A stretch of DNA of 64,000 nt, from NCBI RefSeq assembly GCF_003544875.1, contig NZ_CP032093.1, positions 1,736,001 to 1,800,000 of the forward strand. The letters run 5' to 3'. A program made the position numbers and the translations under genes. Position 1 is the first letter of the stretch. The number at the start of each line of letters is the position of its first letter. The notes under the pieces were generated by a model. It saw only the letters and a program-made list of their open reading frames with translations, searched no databases and was not told the DNA's origin. This document shows, piece after piece, positions 21,762 to 30,964 of the stretch. The DNA comes from Vibrio alfacsensis. Its GTDB lineage: Bacteria > Pseudomonadota > Gammaproteobacteria > Enterobacterales > Vibrionaceae.

Positions 21762-24587
21762 ATGGCATCTCCTCGTTTTCTTGTTGGTATTGACCTTGGC
21801 ACCACAAACACTGTGGTCGCGTACTGTGAAATCACCGACAATCTTGAACAATCCGAAGTATCCCTATTTAACATCGATCAATTAATTGGTCCGGGTGAAG
21901 TGGTTCGTAAACCACTCCTGCCCTCATTTCGCTATCATCCAGCGATAAGTCAAATTTCCCCATCCGATCTTACTCTTCCATGGGACCATGAACCCGTCTC
22001 TGGTGATATTAATAACGTGATCGTTGGTGAGTGGGCTCGTGAATTAGGTGCGAAAGTCGAAGGACGTCAGGTATCCAGTGCGAAAAGCTGGTTATCACAT
22101 CAGGCCGTCGATCGCAGCTCAGACATTCTTCCTTGGGCTGCTGCGCAAGACGTCGATAAAGTCTCACCCGTTATTGCGAGCGCAAGCTACCTCAACCACA
22201 TTCGTCAAGCATGGAACTACCGACACCCTAGCAACAAGCTAGAAGACCAAGATGTCGTTGTAACCGTTCCAGCGTCGTTCGATGAAACCGCACGTAAGCT
22301 CACGCTTGAAGCTGCTGAATTGGCGGGTTTAAAGAAAATCGTCCTGCTCGAAGAACCACAAGCCGTATGTTACGACTGGTACGCGCGCCACCAGCAAACC
22401 GCAGCCGATGAGCTAAAAGAGCTGCCACTGATTCTGGTGTGCGATGTAGGTGGTGGTACCACCGACTTAAGCTTAATTGAAGCGCGCTTTTCTTCTCAAG
22501 ATGAACTTGCCCTTGATCGTATCGGCGTTGGCGAACACTTGATGCTTGGTGGTGATAACCTAGACCTCGCATTGGCCCACCTCGCGGAAAGTCGCTTTGC
22601 TCAACAAAAGGGAGAACAAAGTAAGAAACTCACCGCGGCAAGCCTCACCAAACTGATTCAGCAAACTCGCAAGGCGAAAGAAAACCTACTTTCTGCAAAC
22701 GCGCCTGAAGAAGTAAAAATCACTATGCTAGGCAGTGGCTCTAAACTGCTCGGCGGCACAAAAAGTATTGCTCTGAGCAAACAAGAAGTGCACCAAATCG
22801 CCTTAGATGGCTTCTTCCCGCTTTCTGAATTCAGTGAAGTACCAGATAAACGTCGCAGTGCGGTCGTTGAGTTTGGTCTTCCATACGTTGCTGACCCTGC
22901 GGTGAGTAAACATGTTGCCGAGTTCTTAACCCAGCATCAGCAAGTGTCTCGTGCCGCTCTTGGCATTGAAGACGATAAGCAAAACGCAATCCCAGTGGGC
23001 TTATTGCTTAATGGCGGGGTGTTTAATAGTGACCTTGTCACCGAGCGCGTAACGACGCTACTTTCAAATTGGGGTGACGCGCCTATCACCGTTTTAGATA
23101 ACCCCCATCCAGATTGGTCGGTCGCACTTGGTGCTGTTGCCTTTGGTAAAGCGCGTCGTGGCGCACAACTAAAAATTGGTGGTGGCGCAGCACGTTCTTA
23201 CTTCTTGCATCTTCAAGAAAAGAACAAGATGGGTAAAGCACTTTGTTTGCTCGCAAAAGGTACAGAAGAAGGTCACGAGATCCGCTTAAGTGGTCGTCGT
23301 TTCTCGCTTACCCTAGGTGAACCCGTTCGCTTTAACCTGCTGACTTCTACCCACGACACCCTAACCAATAACACCGCGATTCAAAATGGTGTGATGGTTG
23401 ACGTTGATCCCGACTTGTTTGCTCCTCTACCACCTTACATCACCACTCTTGAAGGCGAAGGTGCCGAACTGCAAGCGAACCAGAAAGAACGCGTAGAAGT
23501 GCAACTCGCGTGTCAGCTGACTGAAGTCGGCACGCTTAAGATGGAGTGTGTTAGCGCGGAAGACGACAGCAAACGTTGGGAGCTGGAATTCGAAGTTCGT
23601 AACAAGCAAACCGATGAGAACGAACAAGTTAAGCTCCACCCTAAATTGAACGAGTGTAAAGAGCAGATCGCACGCTTATACAGCGGCAACAAGAAAAGCG
23701 CAGAAAGCAAAGAGATCAAAACCTTAGCCAAAGATCTTGAGAAGAAGCTCGGCAAACGTGACGAGTGGGATTTCACCACCCTACGTCAATTGTTCGATAC
23801 TTTCGCCCAAGGCCGTAAGCGTCGTCGTCGCTCTGAGCAACACGAGAAAAACTGGCTTCGTTTGGCAGGGTTTGCACTTCGCCCGGGTTTTGGCGATCCC
23901 ACTGATTCATGGCGCATCGAGCAAGTTTGGGGCCTTTACCAACAAAACATTCAATTCAAGAACCATCAGGGTTGGACCGACTGGTGGGTATTCTGGCGCC
24001 GCATCGCAGGTGGTTTGAGCCAAGAGCAGCAAGAAACCATCTTAGCAGACATTGCGAAATACCTGCATCCTGGCGCGATGAAGAACCCACAATCAGCAAA
24101 AGCCGCGCAAGACATGGGTTACGAATCTATGGTGCGATTGTCTGCATCTCTAGAACACCTAGAAGTCGAAGACAAAGTTCTATTAGCAACTTGGTTCTTG
24201 AGCAAGGCGATCAACCACAACCAGTTCGAACAAGCACACTGGTGGGCAATGGGTCGCTTGGCATCACGTACGCCTTTGTATGGCAGTCAGCATAACGTCG
24301 TTCCTCGTGAACAAGCGGAACAGTGGTTGCCGAAATTGCTAGACCAAGATTGGCAGAATGAGCCTATGATTGCATTCGCAGCCGTAATGATTTGTCGTAA
24401 AACTGGCGATCGCCTATTCGATATTTCAGACGACTACCGCGCGCAAGTTCTTGCTAAACTGAAACAGAGCAAGGTGCCAGAGTCTTGGGTATCGTTGGTT
24501 GAAGAAGTGAAAGAGCTGTCAGAGAGCGAGTCGAAACGCGTCTTTGGTGATGCGCTGCCTAGCGGGCTCACTCTGGTCAATCATTAA
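21762..24587 (+). CDS. Hsp70 family protein with long C-terminal DUF3731-type extension
   Basis: Protein of 941 residues. The N-terminal half is an Hsp70 ATPase domain (GIDLGTTNTVVAY, CDVGGGTTDLSLIE, LLLNGGVFNSDL) clearly paralogous to the preceding gene. After about residue 620 it has a basic linker (GRKRRRR) and an alpha-helical domain of about 300 residues rich in Trp (WTDWWVFWRRIAGGL, HWWAMGRLASRTPLYG), of the DUF3731 type. It starts at ATG 21762; an open frame from 21732 would begin inside the terminator. It completes the DUF2760-Hsp70-Hsp70 module. No client or co-chaperone can be named from the sequence. Confidence 0.9.
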   Translation: MASPRFLVGIDLGTTNTVVAYCEITDNLEQSEVSLFNIDQLIGPGEVVRKPLLPSFRYHPAISQISPSDLTLPWDHEPVSGDINNVIVGEWARELGAKVEGRQVSSAKSWLSHQAVDRSSDILPWAAAQDVDKVSPVIASASYLNHIRQAWNYRHPSNKLEDQDVVVTVPASFDETARKLTLEAAELAGLKKIVLLEEPQAVCYDWYARHQQTAADELKELPLILVCDVGGGTTDLSLIEARFSSQDELALDRIGVGEHLMLGGDNLDLALAHLAESRFAQQKGEQSKKLTAASLTKLIQQTRKAKENLLSANAPEEVKITMLGSGSKLLGGTKSIALSKQEVHQIALDGFFPLSEFSEVPDKRRSAVVEFGLPYVADPAVSKHVAEFLTQHQQVSRAALGIEDDKQNAIPVGLLLNGGVFNSDLVTERVTTLLSNWGDAPITVLDNPHPDWSVALGAVAFGKARRGAQLKIGGGAARSYFLHLQEKNKMGKALCLLAKGTEEGHEIRLSGRRFSLTLGEPVRFNLLTSTHDTLTNNTAIQNGVMVDVDPDLFAPLPPYITTLEGEGAELQANQKERVEVQLACQLTEVGTLKMECVSAEDDSKRWELEFEVRNKQTDENEQVKLHPKLNECKEQIARLYSGNKKSAESKEIKTLAKDLEKKLGKRDEWDFTTLRQLFDTFAQGRKRRRRSEQHEKNWLRLAGFALRPGFGDPTDSWRIEQVWGLYQQNIQFKNHQGWTDWWVFWRRIAGGLSQEQQETILADIAKYLHPGAMKNPQSAKAAQDMGYESMVRLSASLEHLEVEDKVLLATWFLSKAINHNQFEQAHWWAMGRLASRTPLYGSQHNVVPREQAEQWLPKLLDQDWQNEPMIAFAAVMICRKTGDRLFDISDDYRAQVLAKLKQSKVPESWVSLVEEVKELSESESKRVFGDALPSGLTLVNH

Positions 24588-24609
24588 TATTAATGCACGC
24601 CTAAACTCA

Positions 24610-24640
24610 ACAAAGCCCTTTCAATGAAGCGGCTTTGTTT
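24610..24640 (+). terminator. Terminator after the Hsp70 operon
   Basis: ACAAAGCC (24610-24617) pairs with GGCTTTGT (24631-24638), followed by TTTT. Confidence 0.75.
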
Positions 24641-24642
24641 TA

Positions 24643-24663
24643 TTCATATTCATATTCATATTG
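24643..24663. repeat. Hexamer repeat (ATTCAT)x3
   Basis: Three tandem ATTCAT units lie directly after the terminator. Confidence 0.6.
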
Positions 24664-24693
24664 ACCACTGACATGTTGACCACAAACAGTACG

Positions 24694-24888
24694 CTAATTC
24701 ACCTCAGTATTGATCACCACATCACGTGTTTCATTATCCATATCGCTGATCCCCACCACGGATACTTCTCGGTCTGATAGATGTTCAATCATGCTATCTT
24801 CTAACCCGCCATCCGTCATCCAAGCATAAAACTTTTCTGCTACTTGCTCCGAACCTTCTCCAATAAACGTCAACGTGACTTTCTTCAT
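24694..24888 (-). CDS. Small conserved hypothetical protein (64 residues)
   Basis: Short acidic protein starting MKKVTLTFIGEGSEQVAEKF. ATG 24888 is chosen because GGAG lies about 8 bases upstream; an in-frame GTG at 24897 would add three residues. The alternation of beta-like and helical stretches suggests a small alpha/beta fold. No family is recognised. It is divergent from the glycosylase-like gene, with 86 bases between the two starts. Confidence 0.6.
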   Translation of the reverse strand: MKKVTLTFIGEGSEQVAEKFYAWMTDGGLEDSMIEHLSDREVSVVGISDMDNETRDVVINTEVN

Positions 24889-24974
24889 TTGTGACACTCC
24901 ATCAATTTACGATTCAGTCGCTTAAGCGTAGTATGTTTCGCAAATATCGACATAAACTAGGACTAACTTCTTTT

Positions 24975-25661
24975 ATGAGTATCGAAAAATTTGACGCCAT
25001 TTATCAGCGCGCAGCTGAACGCAAAGGCGGAGAGGAGCGACTAGAATCTCTTTTGTCTCGCCCACTAAGCAAAGAAGAAATTGCAACGATTCCCGATGAT
25101 CGTTGGTTAGCAGCGTTTTCGATGAAAGTATTCCAAAGTGGTATTTCGTGGAGTGTGGTTCGCAACAAATGGCCGAACTTTGAGGAAGTCTTTTTCGGCT
25201 TTAAAATTGAGCCGCTATTGATGCTCTCTGACGAGCAGTGGGAAACCAAAGCGACTGACAAGCGCATTATTCGCCACCTCACCAAAGTCATGTCGATTCC
25301 TGCTAACGCTCGTATGATCCACGAAGCGAAAATTGAGCACGGTTCATTCGGTCAAATGGTCGCGAATTGGCCAGATGATAAAATCACCGATCTATGGGCG
25401 TATTTGAAGAAACGCGGCAATCGCTTGGGCGGAAATACTGGTCCTTACACACTTCGCCAAATGGGCGTCGACACCTTTATCTTGTCTAGTGACGTTGAAG
25501 CTTATCTTCGCAATTGTAAGATCATTGAAGGGGGTAAAGACACCAAGAGATCATTGGATGCAGCCAACAAGGCCTTTACTCAATGGCAAAAAGAAAGCGG
25601 CAAAAGTTTAACCGAGATCAGTCAAATCATTGCGTTTAGTACCGGGGATAACCGAATTTAG
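24975..25661 (+). CDS. DNA-3-methyladenine glycosylase I-like protein
   Basis: Protein of 228 residues resembling the adenine glycosylase (Tag) family: FQSGISWSVVRNKWPNFEEVF, then a helix-rich region ending GPYTLRQMGVDTFILSSDV with an acidic residue. It would excise alkylated bases in base excision repair. It is longer and more diverged than classical TagA and lacks the obvious Cys/His zinc snap, so the exact substrate is uncertain. ATG 24975 is used because the protein then begins MSIEKFDAIYQRA; the frame is open back to 24891 but would overlap the divergent gene's promoter. Confidence 0.75.
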   Translation: MSIEKFDAIYQRAAERKGGEERLESLLSRPLSKEEIATIPDDRWLAAFSMKVFQSGISWSVVRNKWPNFEEVFFGFKIEPLLMLSDEQWETKATDKRIIRHLTKVMSIPANARMIHEAKIEHGSFGQMVANWPDDKITDLWAYLKKRGNRLGGNTGPYTLRQMGVDTFILSSDVEAYLRNCKIIEGGKDTKRSLDAANKAFTQWQKESGKSLTEISQIIAFSTGDNRI

Positions 25662-25710
25662 CATTACTGTCACTGATAACGCTATTGTATTGGAAGTCAG
25701 CTCTGGGCTT

Positions 25711-25757
25711 GCTATCTGCTATCTGCTATCTGCTATCTGCTATCTGCTATCTGCTAG
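25711..25757. repeat. Heptanucleotide tandem repeat (GCTATCT)x6
   Basis: Six exact copies of GCTATCT (25711-25752) plus a partial unit lie in the 292-base gap before the ABC transporter operon. Confidence 0.95.
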
Positions 25758-25953
25758 GGAATGTAACAATAATTTCACACAATATTGTTGCATCCTCAGT
25801 TTGCAGTGAGAGATCGGACCTATTTCCCTATGCTCAAGTAAATACAACACAATCTATTGTTTTCTGCGCTGTGTAAAAAATGTGCTTGTAAACTCATCAT
25901 TTGCCTCAATAATGGTTCCATAGAAAATTCAATCATTTAAAGCAGGAGGCGTA

Positions 25954-27693
25954 ATGAGAATATTCTGGCAGCTTCGTTGGTATTTCCAACTAAAATGGAA
26001 ACATTACGTGGGTTCCATCCTATTGTTTGCCTTGATCTCCGCTCTCCAACTTATTCCCCCTAAAGCCGTTGGCATCATTGTCGATGGGGTTGTCGATAAC
26101 TCTCTTGAGGCATCGACATTGATCCTCTGGCTACTTGGTCTTGCCGCTGTTCTTGCTACGGTTTACGGTTGCCGAATTCTCTGGCGTATCTGGTTATTTG
26201 GCGCCAGTTGGGAATTGGGTGCGATTTTGCGTAACCGCCTATATCGTCATCTCTCTACACAACCACCACGATTTTTTGAGCGTTTTAAAACGGGTGATCT
26301 GATGGCAAGAGGCACCAACGATGTTCGAAACGTGGTGATGACCGCTGGCGAGGGCGTGCTGACCGCAGCAGATTCCTTAATCACTGGAATTGCAGTGCTG
26401 ATTATTATGGTCACCCAAATAAGCTGGAAACTGACGGTTATGGCTCTGCTGCCGATGCCCTTTCTTGCGATCACCATATTCTTTATCGTACGTGTTTTGC
26501 ATCAACGTTTTCGCACCGCTCAAGAAGCATTTTCTTCCATGTCAGACATGACTCAAGAGTCACTAAACGGGGTAAGAATGCTGCGCGCGTTTGGTTTAGA
26601 AAACCGCGAACAACAACGTTTTGAACAGGTCGTCAATGACACCGCAGAGAAGAACATAGCGGTCGCAAGAGCAGATGCACGCTTTGATCCTGCCATCCAG
26701 TTAACCATTGGCCTATCTTTCTTATTAAGCATTTCATCCGGTGCGTATTTAGTTGAGCAAGGTGAAATCTCACTCGGTGACTTAACGGCATTTACCATGT
26801 ACTTAGGCATGATGATTTGGCCAATGCTCGCCTTTGCTTTTCTGTTTAATATTCTGGAGCGCGGCTCAGCCGCCTGGAATCGACTACAAGAAATCTTTGA
26901 TGAAAAACCTGACATCGTGAGTGGACAACAACCCCTAGGTGATGCTCCACTGCCTCTGCGAATCCAAATTGAGCAGTATCATTGGTCTCAAGATTTGCCC
27001 CCCGCTTTGAGTAACATTGACATTACGCTAGAACCCGGAAAAATGCTTGGCATCGCCGGGCCTGTTGGTAGCGGAAAATCCACATTGCTTTCTCTTCTAT
27101 TGAGACAATATGATTTGAAGAAAGGTACGATTCAGTTTGGCGACATTGAAATCAAAAATGCCATTTTACCTCAATGGCGAAACCGCTTTGCGATCGTAAA
27201 TCAAAGCCCTTTTCTGTTTTCTAAAACCATTTACGACAATATCGCTTTAGGCAAACCGGATGCAAGCGCCGAAGAAGTGCATCACGCAGCACAACTGGCC
27301 TGCATCCATGATGATATCGAAAAATTCCCGCATGGCTACCAGACAGAGGTCGGAGAAAAAGGCATCACCTTATCCGGAGGACAAAAACAACGGATTGCGA
27401 TTGCTCGAGCTTTGTTACTTAATGCACAAGTGTTGGTATTAGATGACGCGCTGTCTGCCGTCGATGGTCGAACTGAACACAAAATCCTCCATAACTTGGA
27501 GACACATTATCGCGATCAAGCGCTTATTGTCATTGCTCATCGTTTAACCGCACTTGAAGCTGCCAATGAGATTGTTGTGCTTAATCACGGCCACATCTCC
27601 GAGCGCGGACAGCATCATTCGTTGCTCGAACACCATGGATGGTATGCAGAGATGTATCAATATCAAAAACTTGAACAGGCTATGGAGGAGTAA
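25954..27693 (+). CDS. mdlA: ABC transporter, MdlA-type half (permease plus ATPase)
   Basis: Half-transporter of 579 residues: six-helix exporter domain (about 15-300) then an ATP-binding domain with Walker A GPVGSGKST, signature LSGGQKQR and Walker B VLVLDDALS. Sequence follows E. coli MdlA closely (VGIIVDG, FGASWEL, GDLMARGTNDV, AGEGVLTA). The residue after the Walker B Asp is Asp rather than catalytic Glu, as in E. coli MdlA. It pairs with the next gene as a heterodimeric exporter of the multidrug type; natural substrate unknown. AGGAGG lies 7 bases before the ATG. Confidence 0.92.
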   Translation: MRIFWQLRWYFQLKWKHYVGSILLFALISALQLIPPKAVGIIVDGVVDNSLEASTLILWLLGLAAVLATVYGCRILWRIWLFGASWELGAILRNRLYRHLSTQPPRFFERFKTGDLMARGTNDVRNVVMTAGEGVLTAADSLITGIAVLIIMVTQISWKLTVMALLPMPFLAITIFFIVRVLHQRFRTAQEAFSSMSDMTQESLNGVRMLRAFGLENREQQRFEQVVNDTAEKNIAVARADARFDPAIQLTIGLSFLLSISSGAYLVEQGEISLGDLTAFTMYLGMMIWPMLAFAFLFNILERGSAAWNRLQEIFDEKPDIVSGQQPLGDAPLPLRIQIEQYHWSQDLPPALSNIDITLEPGKMLGIAGPVGSGKSTLLSLLLRQYDLKKGTIQFGDIEIKNAILPQWRNRFAIVNQSPFLFSKTIYDNIALGKPDASAEEVHHAAQLACIHDDIEKFPHGYQTEVGEKGITLSGGQKQRIAIARALLLNAQVLVLDDALSAVDGRTEHKILHNLETHYRDQALIVIAHRLTALEAANEIVVLNHGHISERGQHHSLLEHHGWYAEMYQYQKLEQAMEE

Positions 27694-27696
27694 CCC

Positions 27697-29475
27697 GTGA
27701 AACAAAGCGCGCTATTTAAAAGGCTCCTGTCTTACCCATTATCTCAACCTAAACCGATGCTCATCGGCCTTGGTCTATTGTTTATTGCTGCAGTAGCAAA
27801 TGCCGGCGGGCCATGGCTGATACAGTATTTTATCGATGAACATATAACGAAAGGAAACTACTCAACAGATGTCCTGATTCCTTTAGCGTTAGGTTATATT
27901 GCTCTACAACTTATCTCCGCAACATTCCAATATCTGCAATCGCTACAATTTGGCATTGTGGCGGCCAATACCATCAAAGTGATACGAAAACAGGTATTTT
28001 CTGGCGTAATCAATCAGCCACTTTCTGCGTTTGATTACACACCAGCAGGAAAATTAGTATCTCGGATAACCAATGATACTGAATCTCTACAACAATTTTA
28101 TGAGCTGCTCATCGCTGCGGTTGTCAGAAATCTCGTCATGATTTCGGTCATGCTCGGTGTCATGCTATACATGAGTTGGAAACTAACGCTTGTCGTTCTG
28201 GTTCTGCTGCCGATCGTGATTGGTTTCATGTACTTATTTAAGCGATTAAGTACAGAAACTTACCGCAATATGCGTGACCTCCTATCGGATATTAACGCCA
28301 ACTTAAGTGAATCCATTCAAGGTATGAGCGTGATTCAACTCATGCAACAGGAAGCGCATTTTAATCAGCAATTTAATGACCTAACTGCTGAACACTTAGC
28401 CGCATCGAAAAAAGTCATTCGCCTTAATGGTATTCTATTACGTCCGTTAATGGACTTACTTGCTGGCCTAGCGCTGCTTTCTTTAGTTGCGATTTTTGGC
28501 TTTAACGGCGTCGAACTAATTGGTGTTGGTGTGCTTTATGCGTTTATTAGTTACCTTGCGAGAGTGACCGAGCCGCTCATTGAAATGACGCAGCAATTAG
28601 CCCTATTGCAGCAGGCATTAGTATCGAGTGAGCGCGTGTTCGAATTAATGGATGCGAAAGCTCAAACCTATGGCGAAGATACCCAACCATTAGCATCGGG
28701 GTCCATCTCGCTAGAGAAGCTGACTTTCAGCTATGATGGACAACAAAATGTGCTCAACGACATCACTTTTCAAGCCAAGCATCAAGATTTCATCGCTTTA
28801 GTGGGTCACACTGGCAGTGGTAAAAGCACGTTAGCGTCTTTGTTAATGGGATTTTACCCAGCGGAAAACAACTCACTGTCCATCGATGGCCGCCCAATCA
28901 GTTCTTTAGCGAAAGATGTCATCAGAAAAGACATTGCCATGGTTCAGCAAGACCCACACATTCTCCCTACAACGGTTCAGGAGAACATTGCCCTTGGTAG
29001 AACCATTACCGATAAACAAATATGGGATGCGCTAGAAAAAGTCGGTTTAGACCAACAAATCCGCCAGTATCCAAACGGGTTACAGACGCAATTAGGACAA
29101 GGAGAGACCAACCTATCAGCAGGCCAGAAACAGTTACTAGCACTCGCTCGCGTACTGGTCGCGAAACCTAAAATTCTCATTTTAGATGAAGCAACCGCGA
29201 ACATTGATTCAGGCACGGAAGTCCTCATCCAAAAAAGTTTGGAAGTGTTACGTCAAGACATGACTCTTGTGGTTATCGCACATCGCTTATCCACGATTTT
29301 AAACGCAGACCAAATCATCGTCCTTCATCATGGGGATTTAGTAGAAAGGGGGTCACACCAATCACTGCTGAAACAAAACGGTCGTTACGCCAAAATGTAT
29401 CAGCTTCAGCAAGCGGATCGGCATATTCAGCAAATTGAAGAAATGGAAGACAAACAATTTGAAGAGGCCGTTTAA
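27697..29475 (+). CDS. mdlB: ABC transporter, MdlB-type half (permease plus ATPase)
   Basis: Partner of mdlA, 592 residues, separated by three bases. It has an exporter domain (FIDEHI, GKLVSRITNDTESLQ, ISESIQGMSVIQLMQQE-like stretch) and an ATPase with Walker A GHTGSGKST, altered signature LSAGQKQLL and Walker B ILILDEATANID with the catalytic Glu. The two ATP sites of the pair are therefore unequal: one combines this Walker B with the canonical signature of MdlA. The protein ends in a Glu-rich tail. The terminator at 29621 closes the operon. Confidence 0.92.
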   Translation: MKQSALFKRLLSYPLSQPKPMLIGLGLLFIAAVANAGGPWLIQYFIDEHITKGNYSTDVLIPLALGYIALQLISATFQYLQSLQFGIVAANTIKVIRKQVFSGVINQPLSAFDYTPAGKLVSRITNDTESLQQFYELLIAAVVRNLVMISVMLGVMLYMSWKLTLVVLVLLPIVIGFMYLFKRLSTETYRNMRDLLSDINANLSESIQGMSVIQLMQQEAHFNQQFNDLTAEHLAASKKVIRLNGILLRPLMDLLAGLALLSLVAIFGFNGVELIGVGVLYAFISYLARVTEPLIEMTQQLALLQQALVSSERVFELMDAKAQTYGEDTQPLASGSISLEKLTFSYDGQQNVLNDITFQAKHQDFIALVGHTGSGKSTLASLLMGFYPAENNSLSIDGRPISSLAKDVIRKDIAMVQQDPHILPTTVQENIALGRTITDKQIWDALEKVGLDQQIRQYPNGLQTQLGQGETNLSAGQKQLLALARVLVAKPKILILDEATANIDSGTEVLIQKSLEVLRQDMTLVVIAHRLSTILNADQIIVLHHGDLVERGSHQSLLKQNGRYAKMYQLQQADRHIQQIEEMEDKQFEEAV

Positions 29476-29912
29476 ACGGAATTATTTACAGGGTCTAGAT
29501 CCCATTGCATAGCCACTGAACGGAGCCATGTGAGTTTGAATGTTCACTGCGCTAATTCAACTCAAGTTGATGGTTCTCTACTATTGAATATTTACTCGCT
29601 ACTCCCTGCTTTCAAACCCCAAGCCCGTGACGTAGTTCACGGGCTTTTCTCATGTTTTATTCATAAACGAAACAATTTCTTTATTTCTTACCTATTATTG
29701 ATATAACCTCTCGCTATTCTAAGCGAGGTCGTTGTAGAATCACGTAAGCTAACGACTCGTCGTCTTATACTTAAAATAGTTTCAGCGTTAAGTATATCTT
29801 TGAAAATGTTATGTACATCTTCGAAAATATAGTGCGCTTGCACTTTAGTGCGACGCACGAGTTTCGTGTCTGCCACATTCAATATTGCATATTAATTTCA
29901 TGATTGAAGTCC
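29476..29912. other. Intergenic region with terminator
   Basis: About 440 bases holding the mdlAB terminator (29621-29649) and, further right, an AT-rich stretch with short inverted repeats. A 64-codon open frame on the minus strand (29688-29882) has no family similarity or ribosome binding site and is not called. Confidence 0.5.
29621..29649 (+). terminator. Rho-independent terminator after mdlB
   Basis: AAGCCCGTGA (29621-29630) pairs with TCACGGGCTT (29637-29646), then TTCT. Confidence 0.85.
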
Positions 29913-30460
29913 ATGGATCAAGATAAGTTTACTAACATCTATCGCTTGCCAGGCTCGCTACAAATTCGAATCGCTAAATGGCAAAAGACTTTCCGCGGCA
30001 CCTCTGATTTAGTTCTTCATCAGGTGCTAATGGAACGTAATAAGCAGTTTAAAAAGCCCCACTTTTTACCAAAGGGCTGGTGTATCACACCTATTGATGA
30101 GAAAGACATAACCATCACTCATCACGGTAAATATATTCAGACCGTCATGCGCACCATGATTGATAGAAAAGTGTCTTATAAACGTCTCTTCTTATCTCGC
30201 ATGGAAGTGGAGAAAGCGGAGCAAGTTCTGCGTGAATATAAACTTGAGTGGGTGAGAAAGCACAATCAGATTGCCAAAAATACAATCAAATTAAGAAAAA
30301 GCAGTATATGAACTTTGCCCGAGAAGAAGAGGAAACGATTTACCCCTCCATTCCTAAAGGAGAGTTTGATAAAACGCTTTGGAACAAATTGGTCGTCTCT
30401 ACTTTTGGGCCTGAGAAAAAGTACAAAAATCCACACTATGTACGCAAAGCTGACTTCTAA
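29913..30460 (+). pseudogene. Hypothetical protein of about 182 residues, one frameshift
   Basis: Two overlapping open frames read as one basic protein: MDQDKFTNIYRLPGSLQIRI to NTIKLRK in the first, then QYMNFAREEEETIYPSIPKG to HYVRKADF in the second. Adding one A in the run near 30297 joins them, and the total then becomes a whole number of codons. No family is recognised. It is rich in Lys/Arg and lacks membrane segments. A perfect terminator follows at 30461. Confidence 0.6.
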
Positions 30461-30492
30461 AAAATCCCCCGAAGAAATTCGGGGGATTTTTT
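30461..30492. terminator. Rho-independent terminator
   Basis: AAAATCCCCCGAA (30461-30473) pairs with TTCGGGGGATTTT (30478-30490) and is followed by T-residues. Confidence 0.9.
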
Positions 30493-30661
30493 TATTTTCC
30501 ATTTTCATCGGATGAATTTGAGTAATGTCACACTTTCGAATAACGTTGAAAGCCGTATGCATTACCATTATTGAACATCCACATTGTGGATAGAAACTTT
30601 GTGGATAGAGAACTGCGGCGATGAGAACAATTGGATGCAAGCCGCAGCGTTGTTTAATCAA

Positions 30662-30877
30662 TTAATGACGAGCGTCAGCGCCAAATTCTACTTCTTTATA
30701 GATATCGGCCAGCGACTTCTTGCCTTGTTTGTCTTTGGCTGAACGCTTTTTAGGGTAGTAATGATATTCTTGGTCTAGCAAGGCTTCTTCATGCTCTTTT
30801 GCAGACTCAACGAACTCAGAATTCGCCATTGCTTGTTGGCGTAAGCGGTTTACTCTTTCTAGGGTTTCCCACAACAT
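30662..30877 (-). CDS. Small basic hypothetical protein (71 residues)
   Basis: Charged, helix-forming protein starting MLWETLERVNRLRQQA with a Lys-rich C-terminal half (YYPKKRSAKDKQGKK). A strong ribosome binding site, GGAGGTGAAGT, precedes the ATG, and the same string precedes the start of the HD-GYP-like gene to the right. It resembles no family I can name. No signal peptide or membrane helix is visible. Confidence 0.65.
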   Translation of the reverse strand: MLWETLERVNRLRQQAMANSEFVESAKEHEEALLDQEYHYYPKKRSAKDKQGKKSLADIYKEVEFGADARH

Positions 30878-30964
30878 ACTTCACCTCCAAACTGTTTACT
30901 GTATATAAATACAGTATTATTTATAATTTCCTCCTCGTCAACTTTTTGCTTCCTTATTCACTCG

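Noticed and set aside
29688..29882. 64-codon minus-strand frame
   Set aside because: TTG start without ribosome binding site, region rich in inverted repeats, no family similarity.
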